Assembly (NCBI GenBank): GCA_945883825.1
Contig: CAMCYF010000021.1
Coordinates: 1 to 41,041, forward strand
DNA from: Chitinophaga pinensis
GTDB lineage: Bacteria; Bacteroidota; Bacteroidia; Flavobacteriales_D; Crocinitomicaceae
Reading direction: 5' to 3'
Length of the DNA stretch: 41,041 nucleotides
The notes under the pieces were generated by a model. It had not been told where the DNA came from, did not search any database, and saw only the letters and a program-made list of their open reading frames with translations. Both the position numbers and the translations under genes were made by a program. Of the stretch, positions 25,047 to 34,046 are shown in pieces; within the stretch, counting starts at the first letter, position 1; each line of letters opens with the position of its first letter.

Positions 25047-26153
25047 ATGTCTAAATTAAATTTTGAAACTTTATTAGAAGCAGGTGTTCACTTTGGTCAC
25101 TTAAAAAGAAAATGGAATCCAGCTATGGCTCCATATATTTTTGAGGAGAAAAAAGGAATACACATTATTGACTTGAATAAAACAATGGTTCATTTGGATC
25201 ACGCATGTGCTGCGATGAAACAAATTGCAAAATCTGGAAAGAAAGTACTTTTTGTTGCAACAAAAAAACAAGCGAAAGAAATCGTTTCTGAAAGAGTAAC
25301 TAAAATCAACATGCCTTTTGTTACAGAACGTTGGTCTGGTGGTATGTTAACTAACTTCCAAACAACTCGTAAATCCATTCGAAAAATGGCTTTAATTGAT
25401 AAAATGAAGTTAGATGGGACTTGGGATACACTTAACAAACGTGAAAAATTATTCAAAACACGTCAAAGAGATAAACTAGAAAAAACTTTTGGTTCAATTG
25501 CAGAAATGACACGTCAACCTGCTGCAATTTTTATCGTTGATATTTTAAAAGAACACATTGCTCTTGCGGAAGCTCGAAGATTGAATATTCCAACATTTGC
25601 AATGGTTGATACAAATTCAAATCCAAAATTAGTTGATTTCCCTATTCCTTCAAATGACGACGCAACGAAATCTATTACCTTAATAATGGATCAAATCTGC
25701 TTAGCTTTAAGTGAGGGATTAGAAGATCGAAAGAACCTCAAAGAAGGAGGAAATGAACAATCTACTGCTGAATCATCATCAAATATTGTTGCAGAGGCGG
25801 TTGCCCCTGAAGTTGTAGCCGAAGAAATTGTTGCTAAGGCAGTTGTTCCTGAAGTTGCAGCTGAAGAAATTGTTACTGAAGTAACTGACGAAGTTATAGC
25901 AGAAGTAATTATTACTGAAGTAACTGAAGTAGTTGTAGCTGAAGAAGTTATTGCTGAAGTAACTGGCGAAGTTGTAGCAGAGGAAAGAGCTGAAGTAACT
26001 GACGAAGTGGCTCCTGAAGTTGTAGCTGAAGAAATTATTACTGAAGTAACTGAAGAAGTGGTAGCAGAAGAAACCGTTGCTGAAGTAACTGATGAAGTTG
26101 CTCCGAAAGCTGCTACTAAAAAAGACTCAAAAGAAAAACCAAAGAAGAAATAA
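25047..26153 (+). CDS. rpsB: 30S ribosomal protein S2 with long repeat-rich C-terminal extension
   Basis: 368 residues against about 230-260 for typical S2. Residues 1-230 are a normal S2: LLEAGVHFGHLKRKWNPAM, YIFEEKKGIHIIDL, ERWSGGMLTNFQTT, AIFIVDILKEHIALAEA, IPTFAMVDTNSNP. Residues about 248-353 are a low-complexity acidic stretch made of 13-residue units around EVTxEVVAEEVIA, followed by a lysine-rich tail (TKKDSKEKPKKK). C-terminal S2 extensions occur in Bacteroidota, but the regular repeat and its length are notable. Followed after 26 bases by tsf. Confidence 0.95.
   Translation: MSKLNFETLLEAGVHFGHLKRKWNPAMAPYIFEEKKGIHIIDLNKTMVHLDHACAAMKQIAKSGKKVLFVATKKQAKEIVSERVTKINMPFVTERWSGGMLTNFQTTRKSIRKMALIDKMKLDGTWDTLNKREKLFKTRQRDKLEKTFGSIAEMTRQPAAIFIVDILKEHIALAEARRLNIPTFAMVDTNSNPKLVDFPIPSNDDATKSITLIMDQICLALSEGLEDRKNLKEGGNEQSTAESSSNIVAEAVAPEVVAEEIVAKAVVPEVAAEEIVTEVTDEVIAEVIITEVTEVVVAEEVIAEVTGEVVAEERAEVTDEVAPEVVAEEIITEVTEEVVAEETVAEVTDEVAPKAATKKDSKEKPKKK
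25788..26105 (+). repeat. Degenerate 39-bp tandem repeat inside rpsB
   Basis: The 11-mer GAAGTAACTGR occurs six times, at 25878, 25917, 25956, 25992, 26043 and 26082. The spacings are 39, 39, 36, 51 and 39 bases, all multiples of three, so the frame is kept. The units encode about 13 residues each (EVT-E/D-EV-VAEE type). The 5' part (25788-25877) holds related VAPEVVAEEI-type units without the 11-mer. Confidence 0.8.
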
Positions 26154-26179
26154 ATTATAATTAATTAAAAAAAATAATC

Positions 26180-27010
26180 ATGGCTATTACAGCTTCAGAT
26201 GTAAACAGATTGCGCCAACAAACAGGTGCTGGAATGATGGATTGTAAAAACGCATTGGTTGAAGCCGATGGAGATTTTGAAGCAGCCGTTGATATTCTAA
26301 GAAAAAAAGGTCAAAAAATTGCTGCAAAACGTGGCGGAAATGAGGCTAAAGAAGGAATTATAATTGCTCAAACGAATGAAGATTGTACTTCTGGAGTTAT
26401 TCTTGCTTTAAACTGTGAAACAGATTTCGTTGCTAAAAACGATGGCTATGTAAGCTTTGTTCAATCATTGGTAAATATTGCTTTAAAAAATCTTCCTGAG
26501 ACTGCTGACTCTTTAAAAGCTTTACCCTTTGATGAAAGATTATCTGTTGAAGAAAAAATCACGGAACAAGTTGGAATCATTGGTGAAAAATTAGATTTAT
26601 CTAATTATGCTATATTAAAGGCTTCTAGAGTTGTTGCTTACAATCATCCTGGAAATCAATTAGCAACATTAGTTGGTTTGAACAGTGATTCTGATGCTTC
26701 AAAAGACGCTGGACGTCAAATTGCAATGCAAATTGCTGCTATGGATCCAATTGCTATTACTAAAGATGGTGTTGATCAACGTACAATTGAAAGAGAAATT
26801 GAAGTAGGAAAAGATTTAGCTATTCAAGAAGGTAAGCCTGCTGAAATGGCTGAAAAAATTGCTATGGGAAGATTAAATAAATTCTTTCAAGAAAATACCT
26901 TGATGAGCCAACAATTTATAAGTGATAATAAATTAAGTGTTGAACAATTTTTAAATAATTCTGAAAAAGGTTTAACAGTATTAGACTTTAAACGCTTCTC
27001 ACTGAGTTAA
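26180..27010 (+). CDS. tsf: Translation elongation factor Ts
   Basis: The nucleotide exchange factor for EF-Tu; 276 residues, normal. It begins with the UBA-like domain (ITASDVNRLRQQTGAGMMDCKNAL...) and the signature DFEAAVDILRKKG. CETDFVAKN and a second dimerisation region (ASRVVAYNHPGNQLATLV) follow, then the C-terminal module with FLNNSEKGLTVLDF. Last gene of the rplM operon; a clear terminator begins 6 bases after the stop. Confidence 0.97.
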   Translation: MAITASDVNRLRQQTGAGMMDCKNALVEADGDFEAAVDILRKKGQKIAAKRGGNEAKEGIIIAQTNEDCTSGVILALNCETDFVAKNDGYVSFVQSLVNIALKNLPETADSLKALPFDERLSVEEKITEQVGIIGEKLDLSNYAILKASRVVAYNHPGNQLATLVGLNSDSDASKDAGRQIAMQIAAMDPIAITKDGVDQRTIEREIEVGKDLAIQEGKPAEMAEKIAMGRLNKFFQENTLMSQQFISDNKLSVEQFLNNSEKGLTVLDFKRFSLS

Positions 27011-27015
27011 TTTTT

Positions 27016-27046
27016 AAAAAGCTATCTTTTAGGTAGCTTTTTTTTG
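27016..27046 (+). terminator. Rho-independent terminator after tsf
   Basis: Inverted repeat AAAAAGCTATC (27016-27026) with GGTAGCTTTTT (27032-27042), one T-G wobble, a 5-base loop, and a T tract to 27045. It closes the rplM-rpsI-rpsB-tsf transcript and separates it from pyrH. Confidence 0.85.
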
Positions 27047-27076
27047 ATATAAAGAGTACTAAAAAAAACCTTTGGT

Positions 27077-27084
27077 TATATTTG
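27077..27084 (+). promoter_or_regulatory. -7 promoter box for pyrH-frr
   Basis: TATATTTG matches TAnnTTTG and lies 13 bases before the pyrH ATG, after the tsf terminator. This supports independent transcription of pyrH-frr. A TTG box at the standard distance is missing. Confidence 0.45.
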
Positions 27085-27097
27085 CTTAATATTAGTT

Positions 27098-27805
27098 ATG
27101 AAATACAAAAGAATTCTTTTAAAATTAAGCGGTGAATCACTCATGGGTGAGAAACAATTTGGAATTGATAACAAACGAATCAACTCCTATGCTCAACAAA
27201 TAAAAGAAATTAAAAAGCTTGGTATAGAAATCGCAATTGTAATTGGTGGTGGAAATATTTTTCGTGGAGTTCAGGCAGAGGAAGGTGGAATGGACCGAAC
27301 ACACGGAGATTATATGGGAATGCTTGCAACAATGATTAATTCTATGGCTTTACAATCTGCTTTAGAGTCAAACGGTGTTATGACGCGACTACAATCAGCC
27401 ATTGAAATGAAAGAAATTGCAGAACCTTTTGTCCGTAGAAAAGCTGTTCGACATTTAGAAAAAGGTAGAGTTGTAATTTTTGGAGCTGGAACAGGAAATC
27501 CTTTCTTCACCACAGATTCTGCAGCTTCTCTTCGCGCTATTGAAATTAATGCTGATGTTATTCTTAAAGGAACTCGTGTAGATGGTATTTACACTGCTGA
27601 TCCTGAAAAAGATAAAAATGCTACAAAATACGATCATATTACATTTGATTCAGTTTACTCAAAAGGTTTGAATGTAATGGATTTGACTGCTTTCACACTT
27701 TGTAAAGAAAATAATTTACCTATTATCGTATTCAATATGGATACACCTGGCAACTTGCTAAAGTTGTTAAAAGGTGAAAAAATAGGTACTCTCGTATCTA
27801 ATTAA
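27098..27805 (+). CDS. pyrH: Uridylate kinase (UMP kinase)
   Basis: 235 residues. It phosphorylates UMP to UDP in pyrimidine synthesis. Amino-acid-kinase fold motifs: [62 protein letters not shown], and [12 protein letters not shown]. Gene order tsf-pyrH-frr is widely conserved. Followed after 17 bases by frr. Confidence 0.97.
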   Translation: MKYKRILLKLSGESLMGEKQFGIDNKRINSYAQQIKEIKKLGIEIAIVIGGGNIFRGVQAEEGGMDRTHGDYMGMLATMINSMALQSALESNGVMTRLQSAIEMKEIAEPFVRRKAVRHLEKGRVVIFGAGTGNPFFTTDSAASLRAIEINADVILKGTRVDGIYTADPEKDKNATKYDHITFDSVYSKGLNVMDLTAFTLCKENNLPIIVFNMDTPGNLLKLLKGEKIGTLVSN

Positions 27806-27822
27806 CTTTCAAAATAAATTTT

Positions 27823-28386
27823 ATGACGGAAGAACTTGAAATGATTTACGACGAATTTAAAAGTTCAAATAATAATACACTCAACCATTTAGAAAGTGAA
27901 CTCAGCAAAATTAGAGCTGGAAAAGCATCTCCTGCAATGCTGGGAAGTGTAATGATTGATTATTATGGTTCAATGACGCCAATTAACCAAGTAGCGAACA
28001 TCAATACTTCAGATGCTCGAACAATCTTAGTTCAACCTTGGGAAAAAAGTATGTTGGGAGATATTGCTAAAGGAATTATCAATTCAAATCTTGGCTTAAA
28101 CCCCCAAAACAATGGTGAGCAACTTATTATATCTGTTCCACCTTTAACTGAGGAACGAAGACGTGAATTAGTGAAACGTGCAAAAAGCGAGGCTGAAACT
28201 GCAAAAGTAGGAATCCGGACAAATCGTAAAGATGCTTTAGATTTATTGAAAGATTTAAAAAACGATGGGCTATCAGAAGATTTATGCAAAGATTCAGAAG
28301 ATGAGATTCAAAAGATTACCAATTCATTTATCAAAAAAATTGATGATCTAGTTGAAGTTAAGGAAAAAGATATTATGACGATTTAA
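27823..28386 (+). CDS. frr: Ribosome recycling factor
   Basis: 187 residues, normal. Family segments: LESELSKIRAGKASPAMLGSV, YYGSMTPINQVANI, ILVQPWEKSML, the hinge ..ISVPPLTEERRRELVKRAK, and the closing helix with RTNRKDALD. It releases post-termination ribosomes together with EF-G. The last 14 bases overlap the end of the ABC ATPase gene on the other strand, so the two stop regions interlock. Confidence 0.97.
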   Translation: MTEELEMIYDEFKSSNNNTLNHLESELSKIRAGKASPAMLGSVMIDYYGSMTPINQVANINTSDARTILVQPWEKSMLGDIAKGIINSNLGLNPQNNGEQLIISVPPLTEERRRELVKRAKSEAETAKVGIRTNRKDALDLLKDLKNDGLSEDLCKDSEDEIQKITNSFIKKIDDLVEVKEKDIMTI

Positions 28387-29089
28387 GCACGTTTTTTTCC
28401 ATCTCCCTAATTACAACTTGTTTATCACACACCTTCGTTTTGAGAATTTTTTTCTCTGAAACAATTAAAAATTCTAAAGCATTATTTATACAGATATCAA
28501 TATCGTGAGAGGATAAAATAATTGTCTTTTGCTGCTTTTCAGCAATTAATACCAATAACTCAATCAATTTTTGCCGATTTAAATAATCTAAAAATGCGGT
28601 AGGTTCATCTAATAAAATAATAGGTGTAGACTGAATTATTGCACGCGCAACAGCGCATAATTGTCTTTCGCCATCACTAATTTCACTTGTATCTTTTTCG
28701 ATTAAATGCACTAAATTTAGTTCCCTAACAACCTCTTGAATAACCTGCTTATCTTCCGTATTCAATTTCCCCATATTATTAATATGAGGTGATCTTCCTA
28801 AAGCTAAATAATCCAAAACTGTCAGATATTCAACACCAGTAAAACTACTGTCTACATAAGCGATTAATTTGGGTAAATTAACTTTTGAGATTTTCTGCAA
28901 TTCTTGTTGATTCAAAAAAAGTTTTCCAGATAAAAGTGAAGTTTGTCCAGTGATAGAGTTTAAGAAGGTAGATTTTCCAATTCCATTGAGTCCAACTAAA
29001 GCGTATACTTTTCCGGTATCCAATGTTAAACTTGGAATAAAAAGTAAAGGTTTAGAATATCCTATTTCTATTTCTTCAAATCGAATCAT
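28373..29089 (-). CDS. ABC importer ATPase, FecE/BtuD type
   Basis: 238 residues. Walker A GLNGIGKST (33-41), a signature motif SDGERQ (138-143, variant of LSGGQ), Walker B IILLDEPT (157-164) and switch His195 (LSSHD). It powers the adjacent FecCD-type permease. Its start overlaps that gene by ATGA. The 3' end overlaps frr by 14 bases on the opposite strand. Cargo is probably cobalamin, haem or a ferric siderophore, not decidable by sequence. Confidence 0.9.
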   Translation of the reverse strand: MIRFEEIEIGYSKPLLFIPSLTLDTGKVYALVGLNGIGKSTFLNSITGQTSLLSGKLFLNQQELQKISKVNLPKLIAYVDSSFTGVEYLTVLDYLALGRSPHINNMGKLNTEDKQVIQEVVRELNLVHLIEKDTSEISDGERQLCAVARAIIQSTPIILLDEPTAFLDYLNRQKLIELLVLIAEKQQKTIILSSHDIDICINNALEFLIVSEKKILKTKVCDKQVVIREMEKNVLKSS

Positions 29090-30081
29090 CTTAATTTACG
29101 CATTAAAATAAATACAACAAAAGGTGCACCGACAATAGATGTGAAAGCATTAATTGGAAGTGCTATTTGCTTAGAAAACAACTGAATACAACTATCGCAC
29201 AACAAAAGAAAAATAGAACCAAAGAGCAAATTACCAAGAATTAAGTAGCTGTGATTTTGTGTTCTTAATAAAATGCGTGTTAAATTCGGTACAGCTAAGC
29301 CAACAAATGCAATGGGCCCACAAAAAGCAGTAATTAATCCTGCTAATAAAGCTGTAATTCCCATAATTAAAAATCTAACCTGACTAATTTTCAAACCCAA
29401 TAAACCCGCAGAACGTTCTCCAATCACTAACATATTTAAAGGTTTAATTAAAATGAAGGATAGAAATATACCACAAATAAAAATGAATAATATAAGTGGG
29501 AGTTGGTTAAACTCAACCTGCTGTAATGAACCCATAGTCCACAAAGTATAAGCTTTTAATGCACCTTCACCAGATAAGGATTCTAAAATTGAGACAAGGG
29601 CAGAAGTAAAACTTCCAAACATTAATCCTACAAGTAAAAGTGAAATTTGAGAATGAATTCGTTGCGCTACAGCCATCATGAGAATTCCCGCAAGAAAGGC
29701 TCCAATTAATGCAGCAGAAATTATTCCAATATCTGAACCAAAAAAACTAAATCCAGACATTAAAGAAAGAGCTACTAATAAGCTTGCTCCAGAATTTATG
29801 CCCAGAACATATGGTCCTGCTAAAGGATTATTAAACAATGTTTGCATCAACATACCTGAAAGAGCAAGTCCACCACCAGCCACAATCGCTATTAAAATTC
29901 TCGGGATTTTAAACTCTCTAATCAAAACATGCGTAGAATTATTACCCTTAAATTCAAAAATCGCTGAAAAAAAATCATTGAGAGAAACATAAATTTCTCC
30001 AGTTGATAGATGAATAAAAGCAGAAAGCGGAACTAATAGCAGTGAAATAACTAAAATAAAAGGAATTCTTTTCTTAATCAT
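29086..30081 (-). CDS. ABC importer permease, FecCD/BtuC type
   Basis: 331 residues with about nine or ten membrane segments, as in BtuC. Family stretches: RIPRILIAIVAGGGLALSG, MQTLFNNPLAGPYVLGINSGA, LWTMGSLQQVEF, GERSAGLLGLKISQVR, GPIAFVGLAVPNLTR (ATPase coupling region). Overlaps the upstream binding-protein gene and the downstream ATPase gene by four bases each (ATGA), so the three are coupled in translation. Confidence 0.93.
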   Translation of the reverse strand: MIKKRIPFILVISLLLVPLSAFIHLSTGEIYVSLNDFFSAIFEFKGNNSTHVLIREFKIPRILIAIVAGGGLALSGMLMQTLFNNPLAGPYVLGINSGASLLVALSLMSGFSFFGSDIGIISAALIGAFLAGILMMAVAQRIHSQISLLLVGLMFGSFTSALVSILESLSGEGALKAYTLWTMGSLQQVEFNQLPLILFIFICGIFLSFILIKPLNMLVIGERSAGLLGLKISQVRFLIMGITALLAGLITAFCGPIAFVGLAVPNLTRILLRTQNHSYLILGNLLFGSIFLLLCDSCIQLFSKQIALPINAFTSIVGAPFVVFILMRKLR

Positions 30082-31187
30082 TTTAATTCTATGTAAAAAT
30101 TTAGATTTTTTGGAGAAGGAATTGAGCTAATAGAATATAAATCTGCAAGTAAGAGATGAGGTTGAACAGCACTTAACTCCCAAAATTTATTCAAATCATT
30201 TGAATAACAATAAATTTTACCATTTTGAAAACAGTTCAATCTTTTAGCTTTAGCATTAGATTTAATTATTTCTGCTCTTGACCTAAAACCTGGATTTATC
30301 CAAATTTTAACATCTTTTGTATCCATTAAAATCTTTTCCATAGAAACAGTATAACTTCCTGTTCCCTTTGTTTTACTGTAAATATAATTCATTCCTGCAT
30401 CTTTAAACAATTTTGCATTGTAACTTTCTCCAGCTGGTGCATACCAGTAATCACGCATAAAATTACCTGAAATAAGCTGATCTTTGGTTTGCTTCTTTAC
30501 CTTCTTCATTGTTGCTTTGTAGGATATAACTAGCTCACTAAACAGTTTTTTTGCCTGCTCCTCTTTACCTGTTAAATAGCCAAATAATAACAACCACTCT
30601 GCCTTTCCAAGAGGATCTTCTTCACGCCAATCAAAATTAGGAATACAAGTAATCCCCATTTTTTTTAATTCCTTACGGTGTGGGAAATCACCTGAAAATG
30701 CACTATGAACAATCGTTTTGGCACCTGAACTTATTAAAAGCTCCATTGAAATTTCTTGAGAAGACCCAAGAGAAAGAATAGCTCCAGATTGAAGTCCTTG
30801 CTTTACAGAAGGATTATAAACAAATTTTGAGTCAGATACTGCGCAAATAGCATCCTCTGAATTCAAAACTGACAACATTCCAATATGAGTTGAAGACAAA
30901 GAGGCAATGTTTAGGCATGGAATTAATACATTATCCTTGTTATTTGATGAAGCATTTGCATTCTTTTTTTTGCAAGAAAACGAATAAATAATTTCGGGAT
31001 GATCAGGATGTAAAACTTTAATTTCTATTGATTTCTCAAGCTCATAAATTTGAAGCCATTTACTGTATTTACAACTATTTTTAACACTTGGAACTTGGCT
31101 ATTTTTTACTTCATTTTGGGAGCAAGCACCTAAAATTAATAGCCAGAAAATACAATTTGATGCTATAAAAAATTTAATATTGTTCAT
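30078..31187 (-). CDS. ABC importer substrate-binding lipoprotein, BtuF/FecB type
   Basis: I choose the ATG at 31187 (369 residues), which gives a proper lipoprotein signal with lipobox LLILGAC; the longer form from 31217 adds ten atypical residues. The type III binding-protein fold shows: [19 protein letters not shown], the helix-lead [47 protein letters not shown] (long backbone helix), and a C-lobe with KDAGMNYIY. Its start lies inside the last 14 bases of panB. In Bacteroidota such lipoproteins deliver cobalamin or iron chelates. Confidence 0.88.
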   Translation of the reverse strand: MNNIKFFIASNCIFWLLILGACSQNEVKNSQVPSVKNSCKYSKWLQIYELEKSIEIKVLHPDHPEIIYSFSCKKKNANASSNNKDNVLIPCLNIASLSSTHIGMLSVLNSEDAICAVSDSKFVYNPSVKQGLQSGAILSLGSSQEISMELLISSGAKTIVHSAFSGDFPHRKELKKMGITCIPNFDWREEDPLGKAEWLLLFGYLTGKEEQAKKLFSELVISYKATMKKVKKQTKDQLISGNFMRDYWYAPAGESYNAKLFKDAGMNYIYSKTKGTGSYTVSMEKILMDTKDVKIWINPGFRSRAEIIKSNAKAKRLNCFQNGKIYCYSNDLNKFWELSAVQPHLLLADLYSISSIPSPKNLNFYIELK

Positions 31188-31989
31188 TCTTATTTGGAAA
31201 ATCTCCCGACTGAACATCTGAGATATAATTTTGAAACGAAACCATCATTTGTTCATACAAATTATTGTATTTTCGAAGAAAGCGTGGGCTAAACTCATTG
31301 TTAATTCCAAGCATATCATGAATAACAAGCACTTGACCATCTACACCATTTCCTGCTCCTATTCCAATAATCGGAATGGTCAGCATTTTTGCAACTTTAG
31401 TTGCTAAATCCGCAGGTATTTTTTCCAGCACAATTGCAAAACAACCTGCTTTTTCTAATGCAATGGCATCTTCAATTAAACGATCAGCCTCATCTTTTTC
31501 CTTTGCTCGAACTACGTATGTCCCAAATTTATAAATTGATTGAGGTGTTAAACCTAAATGTCCCATAACAGGAATTCCCGCTGTAAGAATCCGCTGAATT
31601 GATTCTATAATCTCTTGTCCACCTTCCATTTTAACTGCATGTCCACCAGATTCTTTCATTATTCTAATTGAACTTGAAAGTGCTTCTTTAGAATTTCCCT
31701 GATAGGATCCAAAAGGTAAATCTACAACAACCAAAGCGCGCTTTACAGCACGAACAACAGATGAAGCATGGTAAATCATTTGATCTAAGGTAATTGGTAA
31801 AGTTGTTTCATGTCCGGCCATCACATTTGAAGCGGAATCGCCAACTAAAATTATATCCATTCCAGCCTCATCAATAATTCGAGCCATTGAAAAATCATAC
31901 CCCGTTAACATGGATATTTTCTTTCCCGCACTTTTCATCTCAAAGAGTGAATGTGTTGTTACTTTTTTTAAATTTTTATGTACAGACAT
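31174..31989 (-). CDS. panB: Ketopantoate hydroxymethyltransferase PanB
   Basis: 3-methyl-2-oxobutanoate hydroxymethyltransferase, the first committed step of pantothenate (coenzyme A) synthesis; uses methylene-tetrahydrofolate. It is 271 residues, normal. Family motifs: [95 protein letters not shown]. Placed between purC (42 bases) and the ABC binding-protein gene (14-base overlap). Confidence 0.96.
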   Translation of the reverse strand: MSVHKNLKKVTTHSLFEMKSAGKKISMLTGYDFSMARIIDEAGMDIILVGDSASNVMAGHETTLPITLDQMIYHASSVVRAVKRALVVVDLPFGSYQGNSKEALSSSIRIMKESGGHAVKMEGGQEIIESIQRILTAGIPVMGHLGLTPQSIYKFGTYVVRAKEKDEADRLIEDAIALEKAGCFAIVLEKIPADLATKVAKMLTIPIIGIGAGNGVDGQVLVIHDMLGINNEFSPRFLRKYNNLYEQMMVSFQNYISDVQSGDFPNKNEQY

Positions 31990-32031
31990 TTTTAAAGTAT
32001 ATTGCCAAGTTCTAAAAAACAGGCGGATTTA

Positions 32032-32976
32032 TCACAATTTATTTAAAAAATTCTCAACATTTGACTGAATTCGATTTGCAATATCTGAAGTTTCAGATTT
32101 AACAAATGTATTTCCTGAAATTCGTTCATACAATTCAATATATCGATCAGTAATTGTTTGCACAAATTCCTCAGGCATTTCTGGCATTGTTTGACCTTCT
32201 AAACCTTGAAATCCATTTTCCATTAACCATTGTCGAACGAATTCTTTCGATAGTTGTTTTTGTGGCTGGCCTTTTATTTGGCGCTCCTCGAAACCTTCCA
32301 AATAAAAATAACGAGAAGAATCGGGTGTATGGATTTCATCAATTAAAATAACCTTGTCATTTAGCAGTCCAAACTCATATTTCGTATCGACTAAAATAAG
32401 ACCACGTTGTGCTGCAATTTCAGTTCCACGTTGAAACAAAGCACGAGTATAATTTTCCATTTGTAAATAAATAGCTTCCGGAACAAGATCTTTTTGAATA
32501 ATTTCTTCACGTGATATGTCTTCATCATGCCCTTCTTCTGCTTTAGATGCTGGAGTGATAATCGGTTCTGGAAAACGGTCATTTTCTTTTAAACCCTCAG
32601 GCATTTCCACCCCACAAATCATCCTTTTTCCTGCAGCATATTCTCGCGCTGCATGACCTGCTAAATATCCTCGGATTACCATTTCAACTCGGATTGGCTC
32701 ACAAGCTAGCCCAACAGCAACCGAAGGGTCTGGTGTAGCAAGTAACCAGTTAGGAACAATATCTTTGGTTGCATCTAAAAACATCGTGGCTACTTGATTC
32801 AAAACTTGCCCTTTAAATGGAATTCCTTTAGGAAGAACATGGTCAAATGCAGAAATTCTATCAGATGCGACCATCACAACTAAATCATTCTTTAGGGTGT
32901 AAACATCTCTAACTTTACCATGATAGACGGATAATTGTCCTGGAAAATTAAACTCTGATTCTGTTATTGCATTCAT
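32032..32976 (-). CDS. purC: SAICAR synthase PurC (long form)
   Basis: Phosphoribosylaminoimidazole-succinocarboxamide synthase of purine synthesis. The 314 residues match the longer form seen in Bacteroidota and yeast, rather than the about 237-residue form of E. coli. Motifs: [95 protein letters not shown]. Lies 15 bases after phoH. Confidence 0.97.
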   Translation of the reverse strand: MNAITESEFNFPGQLSVYHGKVRDVYTLKNDLVVMVASDRISAFDHVLPKGIPFKGQVLNQVATMFLDATKDIVPNWLLATPDPSVAVGLACEPIRVEMVIRGYLAGHAAREYAAGKRMICGVEMPEGLKENDRFPEPIITPASKAEEGHDEDISREEIIQKDLVPEAIYLQMENYTRALFQRGTEIAAQRGLILVDTKYEFGLLNDKVILIDEIHTPDSSRYFYLEGFEERQIKGQPQKQLSKEFVRQWLMENGFQGLEGQTMPEMPEEFVQTITDRYIELYERISGNTFVKSETSDIANRIQSNVENFLNKL

Positions 32977-32991
32977 TAATCTATAATTATA

Positions 32992-33954
32992 TTATTTTTT
33001 CTCTTTTTCTTCAGCTTCTTCAAAAGCAGTTACAATTTTTTTTACCAAACTATGACGGATAATGTCACTCTGTCCCAAACGAATAACGCCGATTTCCTCA
33101 ATATCTTTTAAAACATCTAAAACATGAGCTAAACCAGACTTTTGTTTGTGAGGCAAATCTACTTGGGTCATATCGCCAGTAATTACAAATTTAGCAGTCA
33201 TTCCCATTCTGGTGAGAAACATTTTCATTTGCATAGGCGTTGTGTTCTGCGCCTCATCTAGAATTACAAATGCTTTGTCCAATGTTCTTCCACGCATAAA
33301 GGCAAGTGGAGCAATTTCAATGACCCCAAATTCTAACATGTCTGCTAATTTTTCATGTGGAATCATATCGCGAAGCGCATCGTATAATGGCATCAAGTAA
33401 GGATCTAGTTTTTCTTTCAAGTCGCCTGGTAAAAACCCTAAATTTTCTCCCGCTTCTACTGCAGGTCGCGTTAGCACAATTCTCTTAACTTCCTTCGCTT
33501 TTAATGCTTTTACAGCCATCGCAACAGCCGTATATGTTTTTCCAGTTCCTGCAGGTCCAATTGCAAAAACCATGTCCTTCAGATTTATTTCTTGGACTAA
33601 TTTTTTCTGATTAATTGTCCTTGCTTTAATTTTTACGCCGCCATTGCCATGGACTAAAGTTTCTGAACCGTCATCATTTGAGAGAAGTTTTGAACCATCT
33701 GACAACATTAAATTGTCAATTGAATTCTCAGACAAAAAATTAAATTTGTTGAAATGGGCGACTAAAAGTTCGAATTTCAGTTCAAACTCATCCATAACTT
33801 CTTCATCTCCATTTAATAAAATCGTGTTTCCACGAGCAATTATTTTCAACTTCGGAAAAAAAGTTTTGAGATAACGTAGATTAGCATCATTCACGCCAAA
33901 AAATTCAGCTGGATTAATTCCAACTAACTCAATCAAACGGTCGGCAGTATTCAA
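32992..33954 (-). CDS. PhoH-like ATPase
   Basis: 320 residues. N-terminal KH-like region (to about 115), then a PhoH NTPase domain: Walker A GPAGTGKT (133-140), RPAVEAGENLGFLPGDLKEK, AFMRGRTLDKAFVILDEAQNTT (Walker B), MKMFLTRMG and FVITGDMTQVDLP. Family members are linked to RNA handling and phosphate stress. The start is TTG: an in-frame TAA lies directly upstream and the next Met is at residue 54. First gene of a six-gene minus-strand run. Confidence 0.9.
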   Translation of the reverse strand: MNTADRLIELVGINPAEFFGVNDANLRYLKTFFPKLKIIARGNTILLNGDEEVMDEFELKFELLVAHFNKFNFLSENSIDNLMLSDGSKLLSNDDGSETLVHGNGGVKIKARTINQKKLVQEINLKDMVFAIGPAGTGKTYTAVAMAVKALKAKEVKRIVLTRPAVEAGENLGFLPGDLKEKLDPYLMPLYDALRDMIPHEKLADMLEFGVIEIAPLAFMRGRTLDKAFVILDEAQNTTPMQMKMFLTRMGMTAKFVITGDMTQVDLPHKQKSGLAHVLDVLKDIEEIGVIRLGQSDIIRHSLVKKIVTAFEEAEEKEKK

Positions 33955-33969
33955 TTATTTTTTCATTTA

Positions 33970-33983
33970 AATTAAGCTTAATT
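33970..33983. promoter_or_regulatory. 14-bp palindrome between phoH and the SAM-hydrolase gene
   Basis: AATTAAGCTTAATT is a perfect palindrome lying 15 bases before the phoH start and 63 bases before the divergent SAM-hydrolase start. It could be an operator. In such AT-rich DNA chance is a real alternative. Confidence 0.25.
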
Positions 33984-34046
33984 ATTGCTTTTAGATTACA
34001 TTTGGTAAAATTAAAAATTAATTAGGATAATGAATTCTGTTTTTGA

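Noticed and set aside
25788..26105. Regular repeats in rpsB as a CRISPR-like array
   Set aside because: Units are in frame, degenerate and encode a continuous acidic tail; there are no unique spacers and no cas genes.
31188..31217. Upstream start for the ABC substrate-binding lipoprotein
   Set aside because: The ten extra residues would spoil the lipoprotein signal, and they lie deeper inside panB.
31187..31300. Possible cobalamin riboswitch before the ABC importer genes
   Set aside because: This stretch is panB coding sequence, and no B12-box-like sequence was seen; a covariance-model search would be decisive.
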